A stretch of DNA of 64,000 nucleotides from Blasia pusilla (lineage: Eukaryota; Marchantiophyta; Marchantiopsida; Blasiales). Below are positions 1 to 10,881 of the stretch, piece after piece. Every line of letters starts with the position of its first letter. The stretch's first letter is position 1. Position numbers and translations under genes: made by a program. The notes below the pieces were generated by a model. That model ran no database searches and was not told the DNA's origin. It saw only the letters and a list, made by a program, of their open reading frames with translations. The stretch lies in contig CM114272.1 of assembly GCA_050084515.1 (NCBI GenBank), positions 21,886,001 through 21,950,000 on the forward strand, in the 5' to 3' direction.

Positions 1-1539
1 AGAGGAATTTGTGAGCACATCGCCACACATTGTGAGTGGTCCTACCAGTTGGGCGTACGAGATGGACGACCGGGGTAGAGGACCGCGTAGGATTTCAGGT
101 GCAGTAGGTACGATTGAGTTGCACGATTTCATAGCAGAGTTTAGGAGTTGGTGCGACTCCCAACGGGCCAGGAACTCTAGAGAGTTCAACCCGTTTACAG
201 CATGGAACGGTATGTTCCAGCATTTAGAGGGGACACCCATGGATGATTACCATGAGTTTTCCCACAAATATGCCAAGAGATTGAGGCATGGCGACTCTAC
301 TACGACCCACACTATGTGTCATGGACGGAGCCATTCCCAGAGGAGGAGGAGGAGTCAGGAGAAGCTACTTCCTCTTCCACTAGTGATGTTTTAGGAGGGG
401 TCACTCGCACTAGAGCAGTTGCACCGTCTAGTCGAGTTCGTCCCAGGTTCAACCCCGTGCTTGAGTTCTTTGACGGACGGAAAAGTTGCGGAGCATCCAC
501 AACTTCCAGAGGCGCCCGGGTGAGAGTTTACGTGAGGCTTACACTCACTTGCGCCAGTTGATCAACGTCACTCAGGGGGTGACAGAGGCTCAGGCTATCC
601 AGTCATGGTAAGCGATGCTGGACCAAACCCTGCGGCCACGGGTGCGGGAGGGGGTACTTCTTATGAACACCTCCCCTACGTTGAGAGATTTTTTAGGACC
701 ACCAAGAACATTGAGTGCAACATGGCGGAGGAGAGCGTAGCCACCATGGGTTCTGGGCGAGAGCAGTCGCGATTGGCTGCACCACCTGTGCAGCAACATG
801 GACTCCGAGATAGGTCAACTATGGCACCACGAGCTCACAGAGGATACCGGGAGTCCGTGGCATAGGGACCTGCGCCTTCATATGCGGCTCAACAGCAGCC
901 GCCTACTATTACTTGTTGCTCATCTGGTGGAGCCCATCATCAACTCCATTGCATTCGTCAGGATCATGGACATATGCCTCAGCATGGAGGAGGAGATGGT
1001 GCTGCACCAGAAGGTTATCAGTGTGACTATTGTCAGAGGTATGGTCATACACGCGCCAGGTGTTTCAATTTACATCTTGAGTTACGTTCGGACCGAGGGC
1101 CAGAGAGGGCACCAGAGCGAGTAGCCGGTCCGGGTGGGCCTAGAGATCGTGCACCAGGTGGTCCCGTTGGGGGACGAGGAGTTGGAGTTTCCCGACAAGG
1201 TGGTGGAGCTGCCCATGGAGGAGGTAGAGTACCACCACCTAGACGTGCCGAGGGAGACGCCGGACGTGAGGCTGGGATGGCTGCTGAGACACAGTAGCTA
1301 CAGGAGCAGATTGCCGCTATGGCATTGAGGTTACCCGATGCCGGATCCGTGGCATCGACATCATATGGAGCAGCTAGAAATTTGGAGGATCCTGGTTGGA
1401 TGTACGGGGTTGCCCAGACGGAGGCCGCCGCAATTATGACGCGTGGAGCAGCCGCAGAGTTGGATCCACAGCGAGGGGAAGCCAGAAAACAAACTAGGCT
1501 TCCTCTGTCTTTCACGTTGTCCGAAGCGATGAGGACCCC
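1..1539 (+). pseudogene. gag: R1 gag (capsid and nucleocapsid), frameshifted
   Basis: Gag packages the element RNA in cytoplasmic particles. The first readable block (about 11-260) contains SGAVGTIEL, then FQHLEGTPMDDYHEF. Almost the same block occurs in R3 (44361-44720) and R4 (53756-54478), which identifies it as the family's gag core. The frame then shifts near 260-320, and the C-terminal half is spread over two or three frames. A zinc knuckle CDYCQRYGHTRARC (C-x2-C-x4-H-x4-C) lies at about 1021-1065 and marks nucleocapsid, followed by a Gly/Arg/Pro-rich tail. A TAG at about 1294-1296 interrupts a Gln-rich stretch. No intact start is visible because the window begins inside or just upstream of the gene. 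Confidence 0.8.
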
Positions 1540-2705
1540 ATGATGGGTCCTCATCAAAGTTCCTTGAGAGTTGGTGATGTTGTTGGTGTGCAGGCACAGA
1601 GGGCGATGGGAGAAGCGAGTGCAACGACTCCTATTGTTGATGCTCAGGAGGGGCATGTATTGAGCACATTGTTGGGGGCGGCCACCGTTGTGTACCGCAC
1701 TCCTTTATTTTCTGCTTCCGATGTTATGACGTCGGGGGGTACGCCCGCCGAGGCTTTTTGGCTGGCTGCGTTGCTATTTGAGCGCGGAGTTGGAGTTCCT
1801 GCATCACGTTCAGAGGTGATTGCAGAGGAGGTGATGGACCTGCCCTTGGAGCGGATGCTCGGACCGTCCACGTTAGATTCATGGCAGGTTGAGGCTGCTA
1901 GAATGGCGGAGATGCCCGCTAGACCCGCGATAGAGCATGCCATGGCTTCTCCTGATGTTGTGTTGCTAGATAACCGAGGAGAGGTCTTCCAGTTGGTGAG
2001 TCCTGGAGGTAGAGCTTTTAGTCCGCACCGCGTCTTATTGGATTCAGGAGCGCAACCCCTGATGTTGGGGAAAGCGTCATTCAGAGGATTGGGCTTGACA
2101 AGAGCCGATGTGGAGCGTTGTCCATTCCGGATATAGACATCCTTGGGTGGAGCGAGTACCACACAGTATATCACCCGACATGAGGTCGTGGTGAGGATTC
2201 ACCCGGGACATCCTACTGATGAGTCTGTGGTGCACGCTAAGGCAATAGTGACTGATGCAGAGTCCTACGACGTCTTGGTTGGTGGAGCAGTGTTATACCC
2301 GATGGGGTTTTCCCTGGATTACTGGGAGGAGTCAGCGTCCTACAGACCAAGATGGCAGTCAGGTGATGGGCGCCTTAGCTCATTACCCGTTTGATTCACA
2401 GGTCCAGTGATCGAGCAACGGCCAAGGGAGATGGCGACCTTAGCAGCATTTAGCAGTCCCATCACTTGGCCTAGTGATTTGATTGAGGGACATGTCCATG
2501 CAGAGGATACTCCCGTTCCTGACATTTCTATGAAGAGGAGTGTTATGGTAGGTGCATCATTCCGTGGAGGAGAGGTGCCGATGTGGGGCTCGACTGAGGA
2601 GCCGACGATTAGCGATGATGAGCACGTCGGGGCACCGCATGGAGTGAGGCGTTTGCACCGGAGCGTGACAGGTCTGAGGAACCCGAGGTAGCAGGGAGTG
2701 CTACA
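1540..2705 (+). pseudogene. R1 retropepsin-like protease and linker to the methyltransferase
   Basis: This is an aspartic protease that would mature the Gag-Pol polyprotein. The active-site motif LLDSGAQPLMLG is at about 2036-2071 (D-S-G in place of the usual D-T/S-G), and the second conserved block YDVLVGGAVLYPMGF is at about 2269-2313. R4 carries the same motifs at 51940-52330. In-frame stops break it: TAG at 2137-2139, where R4 has a CAG glutamine codon, and TGA at about 2392, where R4 has CAA. The 300-nt linker to 2705 is poorly conserved but contains TLAAF, which is also present in R4. No other domain is recognisable in the linker. Confidence 0.75.
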
Positions 2706-3441
2706 ATGACACCCTTGGATACCTCACCCATTGTGTGGTGTACCCCGAAGGAGGGTATTCGAGTGTTAGATCTCTTTGGCGGGATTAGCACCGGGTTAGC
2801 TGCTGTTTTGGAGGCAGGAGTGCGAGTACAGCAGTACCTGTATGTGGAGAGTGATGATGTTGCAAGGCGCGTCTCACTACGACATGTGGCACAGTTACGC
2901 CTACGTTTTCTTGACTTATTGTCTACGTCCGCAGTACATGAGTATCATAGTTCCCTATCGAGGGATATTTCGTTGTTGGGGGCGCAGGACTTAGAGCGGG
3001 TAGGGACCATTGATTTGGTCATTTCCGGTTCGCCATGTCAGGGCCAATCGAGTGCTGGACGAGGCAACGGGTTGGTTGACACTCGGTCCAGGTTGTTTTG
3101 GGAGATGTTGAGGGTCTTACAGCACTTGCAGGAGCACCAGTCTCATTCTCCAACCTACATTATGGAGAATGTGCCGATCTTAGGAGACTCCCGGTCACGG
3201 GTGGTGACGAGTGCTCATCAGGTGCGTGCCTGGATCGGCCCAGCAAGTGTAGGTTCTAGAGCCCATCGTCCACGTCTATGGTGGACCAACTTGGTGCCCC
3301 ATGCGGTGTTACGGAGAGCGTATGCGAGAGTGGAGCGCCCCTCCCATTTGTTAGTGGATTCCATTCTGGATCCAAGTCGTCGATCACAGGCAGTGAGGCA
3401 CGATGATCGACCAATGTTGACTGTGGTCAACAGGGTAGGCA
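2706..3441 (+). pseudogene. R1 C5-cytosine DNA methyltransferase (Dnmt3/DRM-like), N-terminal part
   Basis: The enzyme transfers methyl from S-adenosylmethionine to cytosine in DNA. Catalytic landmarks are all present in one open frame: motif I VLDLFGG (SAM binding, about 2763), motif IV SGSPCQGQ with the catalytic Cys (about 3028), motif VI MENVP with the catalytic Glu (about 3162), and motif VIII SRAHRPRLWW (about 3256). The spacing between motifs IV and VI and the AHR-x-R-x-W block resemble the Dnmt3 class. The reading frame departs from the family after NRVG at about 3438, where element P is inserted; the last residues before the stop at 3516-3518 are encoded by the insertion. The remainder (motifs IX and X) resumes at 29780. 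Methyltransferases inside Ty3/gypsy elements are known from charophytes. Confidence 0.88.
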
Positions 3442-3473
3442 GGCCGCGGGGGCTGGTATTCTGGCAGGAGAGA

Positions 3474-3508
3474 GTAAGAGAGGAGAGGAAGAGAGGAAGA
3501 GAGGAGAG
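3474..3508 (+). repeat. Element P left terminal inverted repeat
   Basis: Purine-only tract beginning GTAAGAGAGGAGAGG. It matches the reverse complement of 29743-29778 with one 2-nt gap and one substitution over about 35 nt. Simple-sequence composition weakens the case, but the shared GTAAGAG start and the position at the break in the methyltransferase support it. Confidence 0.6.
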
Positions 3509-4559
3509 TCTCTCTTAAAAAAAAAGGGCCAAATCCGCCTCCTCTCTTCAAAACTTTTTGACATATTTGAAATTTTTGTTTGCTTTCAAATTCAGGAAAT
3601 CTTTAGAAGAGAGTAGGTAGTGGTCCACATTTGGCCCTAAAAAAACCTCCTTTTTCCTAGGGGCGAAAAAAAAGTAGACATCATAAGACCACTACAAAAT
3701 TTTTTCCATCACTCTCCATGTGAGCCTAAGTTTCTTAACATTTCCTGTCTCGGTCTACAATAAGCAGTGCCCATGGGTAGTTTTTTTGGAGGACCACTCG
3801 GATGCCAACCTCTCTTTTTGCAGGGATTGTTGCCTGCATCATGGCCTCCTCTGAATTGCCCCATAACCAACTTTCTGTTGGTTATGAATGGTGTCTGCTC
3901 AAGACCAACTTTGTGAAATGTGAACACATGAGAGGATAATTGAACCAAAAGATTGTTAGCAGTTTGGAGTAAAGAGGAACTAATGTCCCTTCATTCAGAT
4001 CCTAAGGCTGAGAAACCGAGAAGCTGCACCCCTCCCAACCCGTAAGAAAGCTCACCATAAGAAAGGAAAGATTTTTAGAAGTGATTTTCTTCCACCCTGC
4101 ACCTGACGATCTAACGGGTTGGGAATCCAAAATGGCAATCCGGCGGTAGTAGGAATCTGCACATCTTAGACAAGAAAAGAAGCCTACAACTGGTTTGACG
4201 AATGTAGGGGAACGAGCCAAACGTTAAGAGGCCCTCCGCAATGCGTCAGAAGTTGGTCTCACGGGGAAAGAGTCCGATCACTCAAGCATGCTGAACATTT
4301 TTTATGGCTTTTTGAATGTGATCGTCTATGGACTCCGCACACTTCAATTTTGCAACCCGTCAGATTTCCTCCTGCTTGCAACTTTTAACTTTTTGACCAC
4401 AGCACCTTTTTACCACTTCCAGGCAACCTGCCGGTTCCGACAGGTTGCCTGATCGACTCTTTCCTATTGGTCCAACTTAAGAGGATCTGGCGGGCTTCTT
4501 CCTTGGCACCTTCCCCTCAACTCGTAAAAGCGGCGTAGGCTTCTTTTTTCTTCTCTCAG
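3509..4559 (+). pseudogene. Gene C upstream region: possible exon remnants, function unknown
   Basis: No complete gene is visible. An A-rich tract follows the inverted repeat (3517-3527). One plus-strand stretch reads like protein for about 48 codons (about 3757-3900; MGSFFGGPLGCQPLFL is part of it) before a stop, and two shorter scraps follow at about 3975-4040 and 4225-4320. These could be decayed upstream exons of gene C, whose last exon begins at 4560. From 4352 to 4559 the sequence looks intronic: it holds palindrome copies and ends in a strong polypyrimidine tract with CTCTCAG at 4553-4559. The assignment is inference only. Confidence 0.3.
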
Positions 4560-5122
4560 GCGTGTTGGGTTCCTACTATCTGCGCGATTGCCATCATGGT
4601 ATTACCAGGGCGGAGCACATATTGATCTTGGATGGGTGTCACATTGCAGGCGTACAAGGTATCTTGCCGAGGAAGGCGGTGGGACTCAAATCAGGTTACA
4701 TGGGACCGTTATGGCGTACCTAGGGGGGGGGGCCAAGGCTCTCGAATTCGCCAATATTTTCGATCCCCGTCTACAATCGGCCAGAGGAGCCACTTGTATC
4801 CCAAGACATTCCTTTTGTACTGTCACCGAGGAGAGTTAGGAGTAAATTTGTAGATGACGAGGGTGAAGAAATCATAGACTAGGTCAATTATACATTTCCG
4901 AGGTTCCTTTGGAGGTAATAAAGGACGAGATTTTTTCAACCCATAATGGTGTTTGTAAAAGTTTGCTGAAATATTTTGTTAGACTTGTGGATTGTGTTCT
5001 TTTAGCTACTCAGAATTACAATTTTGCAACCTGTATGATTCGACGGGTTGCAACTTTTTGCTTTTTGCCCACTGTGACTTTTTAACCACTTCCAGGCAAG
5101 TTGTCGGATTCCGACACGTGGA
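4340..5122. repeat. Palindromes around gene C, duplicated 110-130-bp block
   Basis: Blocks 4340-4450 and 5010-5122 are diverged copies of each other; both contain TTTTGCAACC and ACCACTTCCAGGCAA. Each has two palindrome positions. The copy at 4422-4450 is well paired (GGCAACCTG against CAGGTTGCC), and the one at 5024-5053 is partial. They flank the last exon of gene C. Confidence 0.65.
4560..4882 (+). pseudogene. Gene C last exon, acidic C-terminus, function unknown
   Basis: I do not recognise the product. The exon follows a textbook acceptor (T/C-rich tract then CTCTCAG). In one phase it encodes a protein-like stretch including HILILDGCHIAG and GILPRKAVGLKSGYMG, ending at a TAG at about 4719. 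Just past a run of ten G residues (about 4723-4732) another frame continues with a Pro/Ser-rich stretch and finishes FVDDEGEEIID before TAG at 4880-4882. A slip in the G run is the simplest explanation for the frame change. The end is convergent with the 3' end of gene A at 5286. I see no catalytic motif. Confidence 0.4.
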
Positions 5123-5285
5123 TTTACAAGCACCACCATCGTTCGAAAAAATATTCTCCTTTATATCATCCGAAAAAAGCTCAGAACTCTACATTTGATC
5201 TATTCTATGAAATCTTTTGCCTCATCATCAAAAAACTCCCTACTCCAAACGCTGCAGTCAAGCTGGGTCGTTGAGTTCTTTGAAC

Positions 5286-5799
5286 TCACTCGTCATCGTC
5301 CGAGAGCTCTTGCAAAATTACTTTTGGCCTTGCCCTCCCGATTTTCGGAATCGTTGGAAGTGACGATGGAGTCACAACCAATGGTGGGTCTGGAACCGGA
5401 GCTCTCGGCTTCAGTGGAGAGTTGTACGCCCCAACGAGCCTTTCGTATTCTGCCTTTGCCTCCTTGCAAAGGTCAAACAGTTCCTTGCCTTCCCTCGAGG
5501 CAAAGAATGTTCCTGCCACTGTGCCAGGCGCCTTTGATACTTGCCCTTGAAAGTCCCACTAAGTCGAACACCAAGTCACTCGGCCTTGAGCCGAGCTCTA
5601 TCAGCGTTTGCATCAGGGCTGGCGATTTTTCCCTTCCTCCCAGAAGTGGGGTACTGTCTTGCATGTAAATTCCCGGGGGGGAATTGTACAAACTATCTAA
5701 GCTGTACCTATCTGAGCATGGATCCACACGATCCTGGATCTTGAACACCTCGAAATTGTGCTCGGGTCGAACGAAGTAGTACACGTAGGAGTGGTCCAT
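5286..5799 (-). pseudogene. Gene A, 3' exon(s), acidic tail
   Basis: This is the downstream end of the minus-strand gene A. An acceptor TTTACAG sits just before the codon at 5797-5799, and the intron upstream holds a palindrome array. The frame opens with HSYVYYFVRPEHNFEVF and runs to about 5560, where a one-base shift moves the reading to a second frame. That frame continues through a Lys/Glu-rich segment (FDLCKEAKAEYERL) and a Pro-rich segment to an acidic end, LSDDDE. The apparent TGA stop at 5286-5288 overlaps a possible donor GTGAGT, so a further exon is not excluded. The function of this part is unknown. Confidence 0.5.
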
Positions 5800-6345
5800 C
5801 TGTAAATAAGCACGTTGGAAACAATGTCAGCAACTAAAGAAGTCGGCTTGAGAACATTTTCAATTATTAACTTTGGATCAACCTGTCGGAGTCCGACGAG
5901 TTGTTTCGTTCGCGGACCAACCCGTCGCCTTCCGACAGGTTGGTCAGGGACTAAAACAACCCGTCGGGCTCCGTTGTTTTTCCGTGAGCAACCCGTCGGA
6001 AGGCGGACGGGTTCTTCGCCTAGAGCCATCCATGCTCGGTGAGAGCAACCCGCCGCTATCAAAGGTTGCGCTTTCGAAACCCAGGAAAAACCAAAAGTAA
6101 GCGCAACCCGCCGGGTTCCGGCGGGTTGCGTACACCACGGTTTTCCCTGTGTATGTGGGAAAGATGCAACCCGTTAGAAACCGACGGGTTGCTCTCGGCC
6201 GAGCATGGGTCGCTTGCTCTAAAGCCAAACAACCCGCCGCCTTCCGACGGGTTGCTCACATGGACAAAAACGGAGATTGACACTCATTATACTCACTTAA
6301 CGGAGATAAACACTCATTATACACATCATTAAAATATAGTTGAGA
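5800..6345 (-). repeat. Palindrome array in a gene A intron (8 copies)
   Basis: Copies lie near 5878, 5917, 5957 (half), 5989, 6046 (weak), 6102, 6166 and 6229. The best paired is at 6102-6131, where arms CAACCCGCCGG and CCGGCGGGTTG match fully although they differ from the commonest arm at two positions. The array ends about 75 nt before the acceptor of the 5799 exon, so it lies in an intron on the minus strand. The upstream donor (about 6340-6360) could not be fixed. Confidence 0.75.
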
Positions 6346-7750
6346 TGATACTACAGGAATTGAGCCTAACCCGAATCTGACTCGTCGCGGAACGGAGTGG
6401 GTACTCGTTTTTTATGATCCACGATTGCGCCGTCCTCCACTTTAGCGACCTCTTGACGCACTGGAGGTTGAAGAGCTCATCCTCGCTCCCTCCGGTCAAC
6501 ACCAGAAGCAGCCCTGTCACTTTCGGATAGGCGTGCGCAAAGGAGAACAATAAGCGCAATTTGGTCATAAGAGAGCGGCACATTCCACTCAGGTACCTCG
6601 TCCGACGGATTCTTGCCCCAAAGTCGTAACCCCGAGGGCAGATCAACGATCAAGAGATCCACCGCAACCTCTTTGACCACTCCATTCACCGTCCAGGCAG
6701 CGTGCCCGTTTCGTTGGAGCTTCCGTCCCAGCGTTGTCAATTTATCGATGACTGGTGTCGACGCTTGAGAATCAAGCTCTTGGCTCATGCGATAAAGGAG
6801 TGAACTGAAGAAGGACGCTTGTCCGGGTCGTTGTTTGTCTGTGTCTTCCCAAGGATGATGGACTGTATTCTCCTTGGGACAACCCTGGCACCTCTCGCTT
6901 CCGCTTCTCCCGAGTCTGCGGACGGCTTGTCGGGGTCTCTATGACCTCAGACTCTGGTGGGGTTTTTTTCGCCAAGGACCTGGTCCGACCCTCTCTCCCC
7001 GCTTGCCCGGACGATTCCGCCTCTGGCCTTGAATCTTCAGCCTCTCTTTGGGAAGACTCGGCCTCAAAAATTTTCCCTCCCCTCGCCTTGCCTTTGAGAC
7101 CTGCTGTGGATTTGTCTTTTGGCTGTGCGGACCTTGGAAGCCAACTCAGCTGTCTCATGGGCTTGCTCTTCCGCATCTCCTCCGAAGAAGTCTTCAGGCT
7201 GCACAAAATTGGGGATGTTGTCTTGTCCTGAGGCCACTACATCATAAAGCACTCGTAAATCTTTATCGGTGATGTCTTCAGGGTCGTTGAAGTCAAGCCA
7301 AATGGGGCAATTCTCCACCTCCCAATCGGACATGTGTAGGGTCTCCATGTCGTACATGGAGAATGTCTCTGCATCCGGCGACGAAGCCCACAATTTCAAG
7401 GCTGCCGGTAATTTTCCCCACGTACTTGCATTCTTACACTGGACGACGTACCTGAAGACCATCCGTTGGGCAGCTTTTACTCGAATAGAATCGGCCGTCT
7501 GCTCCTGTAGATCTCGCTTCTTCTTTGCTTGATCCCGTTTGTTCCTCTCTACTTCTTCGTCAAGCTCTGCCTGAGGGAGGACGCAAACCTTGAACATTGT
7601 CTTGAATCCTGGGGTTTTGATTGGCTTGTCCCGGATGTCGTCAAGCCAAACCTCGAAATCTCCAGAACTATCCAGGTTTGCTTCATCCGGGATGGGCTCT
7701 AATCTTTTGAGCTCCGCGAGCATGGACTTCCCGATAACCCGCAACGCATC
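6346..7750 (-). pseudogene. Gene A middle section, frameshifted, function unknown
   Basis: Reading right to left, the frame after the TAG at 7748-7750 runs DALRVIGKSMLAELKRL and continues open to about 7064. It includes a Lys/Arg/Gln-rich probable helix near 7530-7560 and acidic, Trp-rich segments such as HMSDWEVENCPIWLD. Near 7150-7200 the reading moves to another frame that is Ser/Glu/Lys-rich, with a basic patch REKRKREV that could be a nuclear localisation signal. A further open segment (6788-6477) contains AAWTVNGVVKEVAVDLL and, after an in-frame TGA, ends near 6370 with RVPTPFRDESDSG. No known domain was recognised. Multiple stops and shifts show decay. Confidence 0.5.
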
Positions 7751-8141
7751 CTAGAACGACCATTCGCGTAGCCAGTGGGATATCACTGGATCGGACACAC
7801 GCGGAGGATGGTCTGCCGCCCTCTTCTGGGCCTCTATGCCCTCGAGACTGATTTTCATCAGTCGGATTTTCATCAATCGGATCCTCCTAAACTCGCTTAT
7901 GCCGGACAACGCAAACCGATGCACGTGATCGAGGGACACTTTCTCCCCAATCCGACCTTGCGGATCTTCATCCCTTTTCCGTTGGCGCTTGATAATCGCC
8001 TTCAGCTCCTTGTAGAACTCCGGACCAAGTTCGGGGTTGAGAATGCTGATGTATCGCTGCATCTTGCTCGCCGTGTATTTCGTTGCTGCAGATACTGCAG
8101 CTTGGATGAATTTCGCGCGCTCAGACGCAGATACTTTCTCC
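7751..8141 (-). pseudogene. Gene A, exon part left of the CACTA insertion
   Basis: This is the exon piece immediately downstream of the CACTA insertion point on the minus strand. It reads EKVSASERAKFIQAAV, then KMQRYISILNPELGPEF, a basic segment IIKRQRKRDEDPQ and HVHRFALSGISEFRRIRL, ending at TAG 7748-7750. The reading frame enters from the CACTA boundary without a start codon. It is continuous with the exon on the other side (22076-22296) when the CACTA element and one TCC are removed. The Lys/Arg-rich composition suggests nucleic-acid contact, but no named domain fits. Confidence 0.6.
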
Positions 8142-8159
8142 CACTAGAAGAAATGGGTG

Positions 8160-8370
8160 GTTTTTATGACTAGACTTTAAATGACTCACCAAAAGAATGA
8201 CTCAAATTAGTACTTAAATGGTTTAGTCATAAAATTTAGGGTCGTACATTTCATTGAGTCATCTCCTTATGACTAAAGAAGTTTCCAATACCCACTAGTC
8301 ACGACGAGTCAGACTTGTTTCACTCGCCTAGTAAAGATGAGTCATAAGCAACGACTCATATGTTTAAATG
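8160..8370. repeat. CACTA left subterminal repeat region
   Basis: At least ten copies of TGACT/AGTCA-type pentamers occur in both orientations within about 200 nt, e.g. ATGACTAGAC and GAGTCATAAG. The same motifs crowd the other end (21360-22060). In En/Spm elements such subterminal motifs bind the accessory transposase protein. Confidence 0.7.
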
Positions 8371-9560
8371 ATTTCATGCTCCCATTTTGAGTAGGATTAT
8401 TCAGAGTCCTTGTGTCATTTTCATGTTAACATGGAGATATCTTTTCATCCAACCATAAGATGGTGATAAAAGTAAGCACAAGACTTTGCATTAATTCTCT
8501 CTGTTACTGGAGCCCTCGTTGAAGTGGGAGGGTCGAAAAAGAGGTGTCATGATGGGGGAGGAGGGCATTAAGTAGGATTGTTTCGAATCCTTGTTGCAAT
8601 TTCATGTTATTATGGTGTTGACTCTTCTTCCAACCATTGGATGGTCTTGAAAGTTGGCACATGCTTTGCTATTTAATGCCTACACAATTGCAACGGTTCG
8701 GATCTATCCCATAGCCCTCTATCCTAGTACCAAAAATCAAAGTCTTTATTTAGGGATTACGATTTTTTATTCAATGTGTGAGTGATCATTTGAAGTTTTT
8801 TCTTCTTCCCTATGTTCGTGGGGTTGGGGTGGCTATCTAGGAACCGTTTCTTGTTTTTTCGACTCCTGGTTGAGGGGGGAGGGTAGAAAAAGAGGTGTCA
8901 TGCAAGTGGATGATGGCATTGAGTAGAATTGTCTCAAGTCATTGTTGCAATTTCATGTTATTATAGTGTTTACTCTTCTTCCAACCATTGGATGGTGGTG
9001 AAACTTGGCACAAGCCTTGCCATTAAATTCTTCCACACGCTCAACGGTTCAGATCTGTCCCTTAAACTTCCATGCTAGTACCAAAAATCAAAGTCCTTAT
9101 TTAGGGTTTACGATTTTTAATTCAATGTGTGAGTGGTCATTTGAAGTTTTTTCTTTTGCCTTGTGTTCCTGGGGTTGGGGTTTAGGGTTTAGGAAGATTT
9201 CCTTGGTTTTTGGAACCCTCGTTGAGGGGCAAGGGTCGAAAAAGAGTCACTTTCATGTTAACATGGTGATAATTTTTCTTCCCACCATTGGATGGTAATG
9301 AATCTTTTCCATAGCACTTTTATTAAATTTCTCCACATCTTCAACGGTTTAGATTTGCCATCTACGCCTTGATGCTAAAATGAAAAATAAAAATCCTTAG
9401 TTAGGATTTAAGGTTTTTAATTCCATGTGTGAGTGGTAATTTGTAGTTTTTTCTTTTCCCCTGTGTTCCTGGGGTTGAGGTGCCCCTTTGGAAAAAAAAT
9501 CATGATTTTTGGACTCACGATTGATGGGGAGGGGAGAAAATGATAAATGAAGAAGGAGGA
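8370..9560. repeat. Diverged tandem repeats, unit about 350 bp, in the CACTA left arm
   Basis: Successive units share TTCATGTTA, CCAACCATTGGATGG, CCAAAAATCAAAGTC, TCAATGTGTGAGTG and GTGTTCCTGGGGTTGG. Units begin near 8395, 8548, 8897 and 9250, the second to third being about 349 nt apart; the others are incomplete. I see no protein-coding signal in them. They may be expanded subterminal sequence. Confidence 0.7.
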
Positions 9561-10110
9561 GGAGGACTTTTTAACTCCCAAACTTAGGGAGCATTTGGGG
9601 TTTTATTTTTTTCCTTGGGGCCCTGACCATGAAGGGCATGGTGTGATCAAGTTTCATGATTTATTGGCTTGTTTTGGAGGAGAAGGAACATCAAATGAAG
9701 GAGAAAGTGGAAGAGGAGTGACTTACAAGTCATTTTCCTAGTCCTCCTTCCATTTTTCACCTTTGTTGCCACTCATCATTTGATGCCACCGTTGGATGGA
9801 GCTTAAACCTGGAAATTTGTGGGTGGTCATGCCCCTCTTGAACTTGGACGGTGCAGATCTTATATAGAATTCTCCATGCTGCATTAAAAAATGAAGACCT
9901 GAGCTAAGGGTTTTTGATTTTTAACTCCCAAACCCCAAGAAGCATTTGGGGTTTTATTTTTTTTCCCCCTTGGGTCCTAACGTGAAGGGCATGGTGTGAT
10001 CAAGTTTCATGATTTATGGGCTTGTTTTGGAGGATAAGGAACATCAAATGAACAAGAAAGTGGAAGAGGAGTAACTTACAAGTAATGTTCCTAGTGCTCC
10101 TTCCATTTTT
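9560..10110. repeat. Second direct repeat pair in the CACTA left arm
   Basis: Segments 9568-9760 and 9915-10110 are near copies about 347 nt apart. Both contain GCATTTGGGGTTTTATTT, AGGGCATGGTGTGATC and GAACATCAAATGAA. No coding function is evident. The spacing equals that of the upstream tandem units, suggesting one amplification process. Confidence 0.7.
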
Positions 10111-10793
10111 CTCAGTGAGATTTCTTGCAGGGTTTTTCTTTGTGATATGACCTCCACCCCTCTAATCTTCAAGACTTATTTGGGCCTTCTTACTTATATC
10201 ACGGGCATGCGCATGTTTGGATTTTGTGTGAATTTTTTTTTCATATGCTTAATGTAGCAAAGCAAACGGGTAGGTATTTACTACTTGGAATTATAACCAA
10301 CTCAATATGGTCAACATTTTTAGGCTGTCTCTCCACCAAATTTTTATGGATGCTAAAAGAATGGACAACAATTTAGCACCATGTGAATGGGCACCTAGAG
10401 TATCACATTTTTTTTTCTATGCCAACGTGGCATTCAAGCTGGGTTGTAGGCTTATTTGACATGTTGAGTGTGCCGTGGCAAGGACCTAGGCTTTGGCTCT
10501 GTTTTTTGGTGCGATGCGATTTTGAAGGCTTTGCACATTCCCGCGTTTGCAAGCTCCTGCACCCTACTAACAGTGGGCGAGATGATTGAGGGAAGGAAGT
10601 TGAAAGATGATGAGGCAGGCAATGCGAGGGGGAAGGAGGCTTCGTTTCTGGGAGAAAGTATGATTTGGTGCGTTTTTGGGAGATGTGTAATATTTTTTTG
10701 GACGAAGGAAGGCTCGGATACAGGGTGCTAACTCTAGTGCAAACACGGCATTGCTGAAATCTGATACACATTGTTGATACAGACTAGGTGAGT

Positions 10794-10794
<1 letters not shown>

Positions 10795-10879
<85 letters not shown>
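10795..10879. repeat. (CT)n microsatellite, about 42 repeats
   Basis: Uninterrupted CT dinucleotides for 85 nt, followed after GGGTT by a shorter CT run to about 10903. Apparent open frames across it are artefacts of the repeat. Confidence 0.97.

Positions 10880-10881
<2 letters not shown>

Larger units (their letters stand above)
1..3441 (+). mobile_element. R1, left arm: Ty3/gypsy-type retroelement carrying a DNA methyltransferase
   Basis: This is the 5' part of a plus-strand retroelement, cut by the window start on the left and by an insertion on the right. The order is gag, CCHC knuckle, aspartic protease, linker, then the N-terminal two thirds of a C5-cytosine methyltransferase. The rest of the methyltransferase and RT, RNase H, integrase and PHD finger resume at 29780. 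Two minus-strand relatives in the same window (R3 at 41727-56244 and R4 at 46407-56220) confirm the gene order. R4 has the methyltransferase uninterrupted, which is how the split was recognised. The 5' terminal repeat is outside the window. Frameshifts and stops show this copy is dead. Confidence 0.85.

Noticed and set aside
1045-1656. Minus-strand open frame of 203 codons opposite R1 gag
   Set aside because: Shadow of the GC-rich gag tail; no domain, and it lies antisense to an identified gene.
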